Below, piece after piece: positions 24,776 to 31,186 of a stretch of DNA of 64,000 nucleotides. Positions within the stretch are counted from its first letter, which is position 1. Every line of letters begins with the position of its first letter. The position numbers and the translations under genes are program-made. The notes under the pieces are model-generated. The model was not told the origin of the DNA. It did not search any database and saw only the letters and a program-made list of their open reading frames with translations. Source of the stretch: an uncultured Muribaculaceae bacterium (GTDB taxonomy: Bacteria > Bacteroidota > Bacteroidia > Bacteroidales > Muribaculaceae); NCBI GenBank assembly GCA_905233915.1, contig CAJOFM010000004.1, forward strand, positions 124,001 through 188,000, written 5' to 3'.

Positions 24776-25480
24776 TTATTTTAATTTCCATCCATAATCG
24801 CCATGATAGATCATCTGGCGGGTCATGCCGCCGTCAATACAGATGTTCTCGCCCGTGATGAAGCCCGCCTTGTCAGAACAGAGGAACAGTACCATGTTGG
24901 CGATATCCATGGGATTGCCTACCCGACCGACAGGCTGTTGAATGGCATCGGGTCCTTGATAAACGGTACCGGCTGTGTCAATCCAGCCTGGAGAAATGGA
25001 GTTGACCCGGACTCGCTCGGCAAGGCTGACGGCCAGTGCATGGGTCAAGGCTGCAATTCCGCCTTTGGCCGCGGTGTAACTCTCGGTCTGGGGCTGGCTC
25101 ATGCGGTCGCGGGAAGAGGAGATGTTCACGATAGCAGCCCCTGGGGCAAAGTAGGGAGAGAAGAGTTTAGTGAGGTAAAACGGAGCGGTGACTCCAACGC
25201 TCAGCGCATACTGGAACTCCTCGTAGCTGCACTCGTCGAGCCCCTTCATCAATGGCAAGGCATTATTGATGAGATAGTCCACATGGCCATGTTTCTTGAT
25301 GACCTCTCTTGCAAAATCCTCCAGCACTTGTTTGTCGGCGATGTCACCCACAAAGTGACTTCCTGCCCGCTTGTCAATCACGCAGAGATGTGCGCCAGCC
25401 TCGCTGAAGGCCTCGGCAATGCAACGCCCTATACCCTGTGCGCCACCCGTCACGACAGCTATTTTATCTTTGAAATCCAT
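24776..25480 (-). CDS. SDR family oxidoreductase
   Basis: The protein has 234 residues. It shows the cofactor motif TGGAQGIGRCIAEAF, the NNA-type motif YLINNALPL, and the catalytic Ser in ISSSRDRMSQ with YTAAKGG (Tyr and Lys). The C-terminus NICIDGGMTRQMIYHGDYGWKLK is typical of classical SDRs using a sugar or small alcohol. It is the first gene of the operon with the GH109 enzyme (6-nt gap) and has a TATATTTG -7 box upstream. The substrate is unknown. Confidence 0.85.
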   Translation of the reverse strand: MDFKDKIAVVTGGAQGIGRCIAEAFSEAGAHLCVIDKRAGSHFVGDIADKQVLEDFAREVIKKHGHVDYLINNALPLMKGLDECSYEEFQYALSVGVTAPFYLTKLFSPYFAPGAAIVNISSSRDRMSQPQTESYTAAKGGIAALTHALAVSLAERVRVNSISPGWIDTAGTVYQGPDAIQQPVGRVGNPMDIANMVLFLCSDKAGFITGENICIDGGMTRQMIYHGDYGWKLK

Positions 25481-25515
25481 GCTTATTGTGGCATTTGATG
25501 ATCAATTTACGGGAA

Positions 25516-25523
25516 CAAATATA
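25516..25523 (-). promoter_or_regulatory. -7 box of the SDR-GH109-kinase operon
   Basis: On the minus strand this reads TATATTTG, 36 nt upstream of the SDR start codon. No matching TTTG is found at the usual -33 spacing. Confidence 0.5.
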
Positions 25524-25596
25524 GCAATAATTCAGCACTTTACCCACTGAGTCCCAAATTTTCAGAAGAAAATTATCAAAACCCACCCCAGTTATG

Positions 25597-25965
25597 CTAC
25601 ACCCCACCTTCCACCACCAAAATGTCATCAAAATCTTCTCTAAGTGTACTGTCAAAGGTTGGGACCCGAGTCAGCACGACGAATTTGCCAGCACACGAGT
25701 CGGTGTTGTACTGCAGCCCGCTGCCGTAGCACACCTCGGCATTGAACATCTGGCAGGTGGCGAGGGTTTCGTCACTCTCGATCAGGTTGATGATGTGGTA
25801 CGGCATGTTGTTATCGCTTCCCCATGGGATGTAGGACAGCGATTTGTCGATGATCGTCGGCACGATGTCCACGTCTTCCTTGAACACCTTGCCGCTGTCG
25901 GTCTTGAAAGCGGCCGATGCGTTGAGCACCGGGATTGTTTCTACACTATTAAAATTTAACTCCAT
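25597..25965 (-). pseudogene. N-terminal fragment of a phage portal-like protein
   Basis: The 122-residue ORF reads SLSYIPWGSDNNMPYHIINL and ESDETLATCQMFNAEVCYGS, which I recognise as the start of portal-like proteins of several hundred residues in Bacteroidales prophages. After about residue 90 the similarity seems to stop (TRVPTFDSTLREDFDDILVVEGGV), so the gene is truncated or fused to unrelated sequence. It keeps its own -7 box. Base composition is like the host, unlike the AT-rich operon next to it. The assignment is from memory of the motif. Confidence 0.5.
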
Positions 25966-25987
25966 AATCTCGCGGTTTAAGTTTCCG

Positions 25988-25995
25988 CAAAAGTA
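25988..25995 (-). promoter_or_regulatory. -7 box of the portal-like fragment
   Basis: On the minus strand this reads TACTTTTG, a TAnnTTTG element 22 nt upstream of the ORF start. Confidence 0.45.
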
Positions 25996-26027
25996 TGGAG
26001 TCTGTTCGATTGTCTAAAAGACAAAGA

Positions 26028-26744
26028 TTATTTGATCTCTAGATTTGATGACTTTGTTAATATGCTAACAATCTCATTTTCGCAACTAAGGGAAAGAATT
26101 CCGTCTGAATCTGAATTAATAGTGATAAATTCCCAGTTCTTTCCACCATTGCCAGAATGTGCTATACACTTTTCAAGTTTCTTTGGCATTAAGGCAAAAT
26201 CACGAGCATCTATGAATATCGTTGAGCCAAAAGATATAAAAACTTCATCTTGTGATACGACTTTGTCAAAAAACACAGGTACACATGCCACTATCTCCCA
26301 ATCCTGTTTTGCGGCAAGATCTGTTAATTCTCCAACTTTATCAGTATCTCTGAAATACTGTTCCCAGATTTCTTCTTCAGATAAATTAGGAAACATTCTC
26401 TTGTGATAACTAACGGCATCTTTAAATGTATATCTTTTACATCCTTCGATGTCGTGCATTGTTAACGCAGAAAAATATGTCTTATATTGACGGATTAAAT
26501 TTTCCTCTTCTTTCTTTCCACTGCAGTCTCTATCTTTTGTTCTTGCATAAATCATTTCTTCCGGGAGAGGGAATGGGCCTTTTTCCGTTGGCATTAGAAC
26601 AACGGTTTCATCATATGTTGTGATTTCGCAATTATCCAATTTAATCAGTTCGTGGGTTTGATTATCTGTATTACCAGAACATGAAACAAATAGACAAAAG
26701 CAAATCAAAAAACAAAATATAAGCGCAAGCCTTCTGGTCACCAT
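26028..26744 (-). CDS. Lipoprotein of unknown function (last gene of the AT-rich operon)
   Basis: The protein has 238 residues with a lipoprotein signal (MVTRRLALIFCFLICFCLFVSCSG). The middle region LIRQYKTYFSALTMHDIEGCKRYTFKDAVSYHKRMFP and the C-terminal GGKNWEFITINSDSDGILSLSCENEIVSIL correspond in order and spacing to parts of the neighbouring lipoprotein (26747-27445), so the two appear to be distant paralogs. The gap between them is 2 nt. Codon use is AT-rich compared with flanking genes. No known family recognised. Confidence 0.7.
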   Translation of the reverse strand: MVTRRLALIFCFLICFCLFVSCSGNTDNQTHELIKLDNCEITTYDETVVLMPTEKGPFPLPEEMIYARTKDRDCSGKKEEENLIRQYKTYFSALTMHDIEGCKRYTFKDAVSYHKRMFPNLSEEEIWEQYFRDTDKVGELTDLAAKQDWEIVACVPVFFDKVVSQDEVFISFGSTIFIDARDFALMPKKLEKCIAHSGNGGKNWEFITINSDSDGILSLSCENEIVSILTKSSNLEIK

Positions 26745-26746
26745 CT

Positions 26747-27445
26747 TTAATAATCCATTATTGCGTTGATTACATCTTCATTATAAACACCGCTTAGGAT
26801 GTTTGGAACTTCATCATCATACGACAAAAAAGTCCAAGTTGAACCGTTATCAGGCGATATTCCTAATGTCTTTTCAAAAGGCGACAAATGCAATGACTTG
26901 CCATTTTTTCCAGTCAAATTAGTCGTGTTAGTAAAAACAATAAAAATGTTATCGCCATCATCTACTCTTCTCACTAAAGATGGGACAACCATTGTAATCT
27001 TAACTCCTCTTTGCTTAAAACTTTCTTGAAACTCATTCATATCTCTAGCCATCATCTCGGCAATATCATTTAATTCAAAATGCTCACCATCTGCTTCTGC
27101 TAATTTCTGAATATGCTTCAAGGCATCCTTATTGAAATACTCTAGACTTTTGCTATAATAACCGTCACTAATTGCTTTCGTATAGTCCGCGAATTGATTT
27201 AACATTTGCGTTTCGCACGGTCCATACTTATTTGAAGTATGTTCAACAAAACCAACTTTAAGCCCCTCTTGTATAGGTTGGTCTGACTCAAACTCGTTAG
27301 AAATCACGATTGAATCTGAGTATTGAGTAACAGCAACTTCGTTACCACTAGTTTTGTTACTGGAACTTTCTCCATTCGATGATTGATTGCTGCTACAACC
27401 CATCATCAATAAAATGAGCGGAATGATAAATAAAAACTTGTACAT
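26747..27445 (-). CDS. Lipoprotein of unknown function, paralog of its neighbour
   Basis: The protein has 232 residues with signal and lipobox MYKFLFIIPLILLMMGCSSNQ, followed by a Ser/Asn-rich linker. A helical part (LNQFADYTKAISDGYYSKSLEYFNKDALKHIQKLA) and a beta-rich C-terminal part (LGISPDNGSTWTFLSYDDEVPNILSGV) follow. The overall layout resembles a two-layer, NTF2/SnoaL-like domain, but that is a guess. It lies in the AT-rich seven-gene operon, 33 nt after the small two-helix membrane protein. Confidence 0.7.
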   Translation of the reverse strand: MYKFLFIIPLILLMMGCSSNQSSNGESSSNKTSGNEVAVTQYSDSIVISNEFESDQPIQEGLKVGFVEHTSNKYGPCETQMLNQFADYTKAISDGYYSKSLEYFNKDALKHIQKLAEADGEHFELNDIAEMMARDMNEFQESFKQRGVKITMVVPSLVRRVDDGDNIFIVFTNTTNLTGKNGKSLHLSPFEKTLGISPDNGSTWTFLSYDDEVPNILSGVYNEDVINAIMDY

Positions 27446-27478
27446 GTCTGTAAGTGGTTAAGATTTATGAATAAATTA

Positions 27479-27670
27479 TCAAATAAAGAACGGCCAAAGC
27501 AAACCCTTGAATTCAGCGATGAATGGGTCAATCAGAATAGTTGTTAGAAAACTATCTTCTTTTGCCATTAACCACCAAAAATAAACAGCAAAGATCTCAG
27601 CTGATATTATATAAAGTACAACCAAAACCCCTAGAATGCCAGAGAAAAAATTATTAGAGTCCTTTGCCAT
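27479..27670 (-). CDS. Small two-helix membrane protein
   Basis: The 63-residue protein is mostly two hydrophobic segments (FFSGILGVLVVLYIISAEIFAVYFWWLM and FIAEFKGLLWPFFI). The layout resembles small membrane anchors or export accessory proteins, but no family is recognised. It lies 27 nt after the 133-residue gene in the AT-rich operon. Confidence 0.6.
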   Translation of the reverse strand: MAKDSNNFFSGILGVLVVLYIISAEIFAVYFWWLMAKEDSFLTTILIDPFIAEFKGLLWPFFI

Positions 27671-27697
27671 GTTATAATATTAGTAAAAGATATCGTT

Positions 27698-28099
27698 TTA
27701 AGTAAACTTAGGTTTCTCGATGATGTCTTTTATGCTTGTCGGCAGCTTAGCATCTAATTCATAAAAAGATGGCCCACCGTCTAGCACATCTTTAATTTTA
27801 CTTTCTAATTCATCATCGTATAACTGTGATACTTTGCTCATAAGACGAGAAATAGTAGCGAATTGGACTTCCATCATTGTCATTTTTGTTTGATGACCAT
27901 TAATTGGCACAAAGACAATATTATTAGGAAGCCAATGGTTTTTTTCAATCATATCCGTGATGCCAACTTTACATATCCAGGCAGAAATAATCAGAAAAGA
28001 AGCATCAGGATCGTTCTCGTACCTATCAAGCATATTCTTGACATTTGCAACTGCATTGCCAAGCTTAGTTAATTGTTTAGCATTATTTAATAATCCCAT
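27698..28099 (-). CDS. Unknown protein of the AT-rich operon
   Basis: The protein has 133 residues, is predicted soluble and mainly helical. It starts MGLLNNAKQLTKLGNAVANVKNMLDRYENDPDASFLI and has a central segment WLPNNIVFVPINGHQTKMTMMEVQFATISRLM. It has no signal peptide, membrane segment or recognisable catalytic motif. It lies 4 nt after the zinc-ribbon gene, so translation is probably coupled. Confidence 0.6.
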   Translation of the reverse strand: MGLLNNAKQLTKLGNAVANVKNMLDRYENDPDASFLIISAWICKVGITDMIEKNHWLPNNIVFVPINGHQTKMTMMEVQFATISRLMSKVSQLYDDELESKIKDVLDGGPSFYELDAKLPTSIKDIIEKPKFT

Positions 28100-28103
28100 T
28101 GTA

Positions 28104-28568
28104 TTAATTTAACAACCTGGACAACAAATTCGCTATAACTGTTGCTGGTAGCATAAACAACCCCACCATGCAACCGCTTCCAGAAGACGAGCTTCCCGTT
28201 TTAGGGGCACCTGATGGACAACCATCCATGCTATGACCATCTCCACGACCATTTGTTTTACTACACCCATAACATACATAAAAACGTCGGGATGGGTCGC
28301 GAGTGTCACTCCAGTAATATTTATAGACTGACATTGGAGCTCCACATGAAGGACAACGACCATTTTCCAATAGGCCTTGTTCTTTCAAAAAAGCCATCGC
28401 CTTGGGGTCATTAACCGGGCCCATCATGAATAAACGCATAAACTCATCTTCAAAGACTTCATATTCGTGACCCGACTCTCTGAAGCCATGTTCATTAAGT
28501 TCTTTTGCCATTAGCTTAAGATAATCCTTAAAACTAAGACTGTTGATGTAACTACTTGAGTATTTCAT
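28104..28568 (-). CDS. Zinc-ribbon protein with C-terminal membrane segment
   Basis: The protein has 154 residues. A treble-clef or zinc-ribbon is indicated by CPSCGAPMS and, 24 residues later, CYGCSKTNG. A Gly/Ser-rich spacer (GSSSSGSG) then leads to a hydrophobic C-terminal segment (CMVGLFMLPATVIANLLSRLL). The N-terminal half is helical and charged. The 3' end of the gene contains AACAACCTGGACAACAA (plus strand), a 17-mer also present on the minus strand after glnA. Unknown function. Confidence 0.65.
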   Translation of the reverse strand: MKYSSSYINSLSFKDYLKLMAKELNEHGFRESGHEYEVFEDEFMRLFMMGPVNDPKAMAFLKEQGLLENGRCPSCGAPMSVYKYYWSDTRDPSRRFYVCYGCSKTNGRGDGHSMDGCPSGAPKTGSSSSGSGCMVGLFMLPATVIANLLSRLLN

Positions 28569-28575
28569 AGACGTA

Positions 28576-28983
28576 TTATTTAAATGTTGATGAAACGTTA
28601 TCCATATATTGTCTTGTGCCAGACTCTATCCTATCTATCATTTGTTGTTGATCCATAGTTTCAGGAAAAGTCCAGTCAAGTTTATGATTCCCGATGAAAA
28701 GATTCTTCATTTCAAAAGTCACAGTAATCTTATTGATTGAATGCTGGAAATGGAAAGCTATGCTTCCAGCAGCATTTTGCGTGCCAACACAAACATAATT
28801 ATTTGTTTCTTTAACAACACCTAGCCCAGAATCAGGGTCTATAAAATTGTCAATTAAAGTGCGATATTTGACTCTCATACCGCCTTGTTTTACCAATTTG
28901 TCATTTTCGTTATAAGAATCTTTTGCAAAATTGAATATCACTATTATAACAATAACAATGACAAATATAAGGAATGTACTCAT
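28576..28983 (-). CDS. Membrane-anchored protein of unknown function
   Basis: The protein has 135 residues. It has one N-terminal membrane helix (FLIFVIVIVIIVIFNFA) and a beta-rich soluble domain (YVCVGTQNAAGSIAFHFQHSINKITVTFEM). The domain layout and the start of the soluble part (MRVKYRTLIDNFIDP) resemble the next gene upstream (LRANFGTLVNLVLQNP), suggesting an old duplication. The gap to the upstream gene is 14 nt and to the downstream gene 7 nt. Confidence 0.65.
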   Translation of the reverse strand: MSTFLIFVIVIVIIVIFNFAKDSYNENDKLVKQGGMRVKYRTLIDNFIDPDSGLGVVKETNNYVCVGTQNAAGSIAFHFQHSINKITVTFEMKNLFIGNHKLDWTFPETMDQQQMIDRIESGTRQYMDNVSSTFK

Positions 28984-28997
28984 TTACAACAGATTAT

Positions 28998-29375
28998 TTA
29001 GTCAAAATAATAAGATATCTCTTGATATATTTGACTATCAGATTTAGACTTGCCAAACTTAAACTCTTTGAGAAGGGCCGAATTTTGAATGACTGCAACA
29101 TGAATTTGAGGTCCACCAAGTGCTGTAAAGCTTATGAACAATTCCTGTCCAGAATTGTTTTTGAATCTTATAGATTCGTCATAAGAACGCTCCATAACGA
29201 TAGTATGGTTTGGGTTCTGTAAAACAAGATTAACAAGGGTACCAAAATTTGCTCTTAAGCGATTTGCGGTCCCAGGAGTTTTAAGTGCGACAGCTTCTTT
29301 TTCATCAAGTTTCTTTCTAGAAATTGATACCCATATTAAAACAATAATGCAAAGAATAATAAGTAAAGTTTTCAT
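28998..29375 (-). CDS. Membrane-anchored protein of unknown function (first gene of the AT-rich operon)
   Basis: The protein has 125 residues: N-terminal helix MKTLLIILCIIVLIWVSI, then a beta-rich soluble domain (ESIRFKNNSGQELFISFTALGGPQIHVAVIQ). It appears paralogous to the following gene. It is the first of seven tightly spaced minus-strand genes (gaps 2-33 nt) and has a TATTTTTG -7 box 41 nt upstream. No known family recognised. Confidence 0.65.
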   Translation of the reverse strand: MKTLLIILCIIVLIWVSISRKKLDEKEAVALKTPGTANRLRANFGTLVNLVLQNPNHTIVMERSYDESIRFKNNSGQELFISFTALGGPQIHVAVIQNSALLKEFKFGKSKSDSQIYQEISYYFD

Positions 29376-29415
29376 TTTTATTTATGTTTTATTTCTTAAC
29401 AACATTACTCAAATG

Positions 29416-29423
29416 CAAAAATA
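29416..29423 (-). promoter_or_regulatory. -7 box of the AT-rich seven-gene operon
   Basis: On the minus strand this reads TATTTTTG, matching TAnnTTTG, in a very AT-rich spacer. It implies that the operon is transcribed on its own, independently of the phage-like remnants upstream. Confidence 0.5.
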
Positions 29424-29462
29424 ATATATTATTCTAAAATGGATTCATAATTGACAAATAAA

Positions 29463-29696
29463 TTATAAAAATACTTCCAGGCCGTTGATCTCGAAGATGC
29501 AGCAGATGCGGGCCTGGCGTATCTGATGCGAGTCGAGCAGTTTGAACTGCTGGGTGCCTTGATAGAAGTTGTAGCGCAGGGGGATGCAGTTGCGCCAGCA
29601 CTGGATCTCCCCGCTCTTGGTCCAGAGCTTCAAGTCAACCGGGTCGCCGGCCTTGAGCATCCTGCGAAGGGTGCTGATGTGAATGCTTTGTGCCAT
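29463..29696 (-). CDS. Small phage-like protein of unknown function
   Basis: The ATG at 29696 (MAQSIHISTLRRMLKAGDP) is preferred over the longer ORF start at 29720, because it follows the stop of the upstream gene by 4 nt. It encodes 77 residues with a beta-rich, SH3-like pattern (PVDLKLWTKSGEIQCWRNCIPL). I associate such sequences with small genes next to portal-like genes in Bacteroidales prophages, but this is not certain. GC content is like the host, in contrast to the adjacent AT-rich operon. Confidence 0.45.
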   Translation of the reverse strand: MAQSIHISTLRRMLKAGDPVDLKLWTKSGEIQCWRNCIPLRYNFYQGTQQFKLLDSHQIRQARICCIFEINGLEVFL

Positions 29697-29700
29697 AGGT

Positions 29701-29892
29701 CTATTGGAATGAGGGGTCAAACTCTTCGGTAAAGATGCGGTCGTGATCCACGGACAGGTAATCTGTCGGCAGATATGTCCGCCTGTCTTGGTACTGGACG
29801 GTGAACTTCACGGTGTTGAGTTCACCGTCCGCGTCGCTGATCTCGCAGGTCAGCTCGGCGTCATACTGTTTTATGGGATATATATCGTACAC
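29701..29892 (-). CDS. Small ORF of unknown function, possibly a phage remnant
   Basis: The frame is open for 63 codons but has no ATG near its 5' end; the first candidate is the GTG at 29892, inside an operator-like dyad. The sequence YDIYPIKQYDAELTCEISDA is followed by KFTVQYQDRRTYLPTDYLSV. It probably lost its original 5' end when it was joined to the peroxide-operon promoter region. It is followed by the other phage-like small gene after 4 nt. Confidence 0.4.
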   Translation of the reverse strand: MYDIYPIKQYDAELTCEISDADGELNTVKFTVQYQDRRTYLPTDYLSVDHDRIFTEEFDPSFQ

Positions 29893-29898
29893 GATATA
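29881..29898. promoter_or_regulatory. Operator-like dyad 1
   Basis: TATATCGTACACGATATA is an 8-2-8 palindrome with perfect arms. It is the best formed of three similar dyads upstream of the gpx-ohrR operon, and a likely site for the OhrR-like regulator. Confidence 0.6.
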
Positions 29899-29924
29899 AT
29901 GTTAAACTACCTTAATGTTTGAGA

Positions 29925-29942
29925 TAAATCGCTTGCGATATA
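29925..29942. promoter_or_regulatory. Operator-like dyad 2 (covers the -33 region)
   Basis: TAAATCGCTTGCGATATA shares the ATCGC..GCGAT core with dyads 1 and 3. It covers the TTG that sits 19 nt upstream of the -7 box, so binding here would block RNA polymerase. Confidence 0.6.
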
Positions 29943-29962
29943 AATTATCTGCCGTACCTTTG
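29933..29962 (+). promoter_or_regulatory. Promoter of the gpx-ohrR operon
   Basis: TTG at 29933-29935 and TACCTTTG at 29955-29962 are separated by 19 nt, matching the Bacteroidota promoter pattern. The box lies 31 nt before the gpx start and is flanked by operator-like dyads. Confidence 0.7.
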
Positions 29963-29978
29963 TGTCGCAAACGATATA
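29961..29978. promoter_or_regulatory. Operator-like dyad 3 (at the transcription start)
   Basis: TGTGTCGCAAACGATATA retains the TCGC.AACGA core with less perfect outer arms. It overlaps the last bases of the -7 box and the probable start of transcription. Confidence 0.55.
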
Positions 29979-29993
29979 ATTACAAGAAAAGAT

Positions 29994-30539
29994 ATGGCAA
30001 CGATTTATGATTTCAAGGCTCTGACGAGCCGAGGCAAGGAGATAGATTTCTCGGAGTTTAAGGGTAAGGTACTGCTGATTGTGAACACGGCCAGCAAGTG
30101 TGGTTTCACACCCCAGTTCTCCGGACTGGAAGAACTGAACCAGAAATACAAGGATCAGGGACTGGTCATCATCGGCTTCCCCTGCAACCAGTTCAAGGAG
30201 CAGGACCCGGGCACTGACGGCCAGATTGAGGAGTTCTGCCAGTTGAACTACGGCGTGACGTTCCAGATCATGAAGAAGACCGATGTGAACGGCCCCGCTG
30301 CCGAGCCCATCTTCGAGTACCTGAAGACGCAGGCTCCCATCGAGGAGTATCACGGTCTGAAGGCTAAGGGTGCAGCTCTGCTCTTCAAGAAGATCAGCAA
30401 TAGTGTGGAGAAGGACAGCGACATCAAGTGGAACTTCACCAAATTCCTGATTTCAAGGGACGGCGAGACCATCAAGCGCTATGCTCCCACAACCGAACCC
30501 AAGGATTTCGAGAAAGACGTTGAAGCCATGTTGGCTTAA
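29994..30539 (+). CDS. Glutathione peroxidase family protein (thiol peroxidase)
   Basis: The protein has 181 residues. The peroxidatic Cys36 is in NTASKCGFTPQF. The catalytic Gln lies in GFPCNQFKEQDPG and the Trp in KWNFTKFLI. Cys replaces Sec, and bacterial members of this type usually draw electrons from thioredoxin. It is cytoplasmic (no signal). It is the first gene of an operon with an OhrR-like regulator, a secreted GPx fusion and several flavin proteins, and sits behind three operator dyads, so peroxide induction is likely. Confidence 0.92.
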   Translation: MATIYDFKALTSRGKEIDFSEFKGKVLLIVNTASKCGFTPQFSGLEELNQKYKDQGLVIIGFPCNQFKEQDPGTDGQIEEFCQLNYGVTFQIMKKTDVNGPAAEPIFEYLKTQAPIEEYHGLKAKGAALLFKKISNSVEKDSDIKWNFTKFLISRDGETIKRYAPTTEPKDFEKDVEAMLA

Positions 30540-30548
30540 AGCATTGCC

Positions 30549-30989
30549 ATGCACGCCGAATTACAAATAGACAATCAGATCTGCTTCCGCCTGTACACGG
30601 CGGCGAGGTTGGTCACGCAGGCCTACACGCCGATGCTGACGGAGTTGGGCATCACCTATCCGCAGTACCTGGTGCTGATGGTGCTGTGGGAGAAGGACTG
30701 CCAGCCCGTCAACGACATCGCCCATCGGCTGATGCTGGAGACCAATACCGTCACGCCGCTGCTGCAGCGCATGGAGAAGCAGGGACTCGTCGAGCGCAAG
30801 CAAGGCGAAAAGGACAAGCGGCAACACATCATCAGCCTGACCAAGAAGGGAAAAAGCCTGGAGCAGAAGGCCTACAGTCTGATTCCCTCCGGTATGGGTG
30901 AACAGCTGTCGGATTGTCCGCTCAGGCTCGAGGACTACCAGAACCTCGCCCAGGAACTTGACTCAATTATTAACTCATTAAAAAAATAA
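30549..30989 (+). CDS. ohrR: OhrR-like MarR family peroxide sensor
   Basis: The protein has 146 residues. The N-terminus NQICFRLYTAARLVTQAYTP and the segment ITYPQYLVLMVLWE align closely in my memory with OhrR proteins; Cys12 corresponds to the reactive N-terminal Cys that is oxidised by organic hydroperoxides. The winged helix is visible (LLQRMEKQGLVERKQGEKDKRQHIISLT). OhrR proteins are repressors that release DNA when oxidised. It lies 9 nt after gpx, and the dyads upstream of gpx are the natural autoregulatory sites. Confidence 0.85.
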   Translation: MHAELQIDNQICFRLYTAARLVTQAYTPMLTELGITYPQYLVLMVLWEKDCQPVNDIAHRLMLETNTVTPLLQRMEKQGLVERKQGEKDKRQHIISLTKKGKSLEQKAYSLIPSGMGEQLSDCPLRLEDYQNLAQELDSIINSLKK

Positions 30990-30995
30990 AGAATT

Positions 30996-31184
30996 ATGGC
31001 ACATCTGTGTGAAAACTGCAAATTTCGAGCAAACTACGACCGCAAGCCCAGCTCCCTGATGGGACGCTTTTGGCGCTGGCACATCAACTTCTGCCCTGGC
31101 TGGAAGGCTTATTTCACCAGCCTGAATGAAGAGCAAAAGAATGAACTGCGTGAGAAGTATAAATTCACTAAATATCAGTCATAA
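30996..31184 (+). CDS. Small Cys/His-containing protein of the peroxide operon
   Basis: The 62-residue protein has CENCKFRANYDRKPS near the N-terminus and HINFCPGWKAYF in the middle, so a C-x2-C...H-x3-C arrangement that could bind a metal or undergo redox changes. The C-terminus is charged. It lies 6 nt after ohrR and 2 nt before the GPx-nitroreductase gene, so it is certainly within the operon. No function known to me. Confidence 0.7.
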   Translation: MAHLCENCKFRANYDRKPSSLMGRFWRWHINFCPGWKAYFTSLNEEQKNELREKYKFTKYQS

Positions 31185-31186
31185 CG

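Noticed and set aside
25481-25596. Attachment site for a mobile element
   Set aside because: I looked for direct repeats matching the other edge near 29.9 kb and a nearby tRNA or integrase, and found none.
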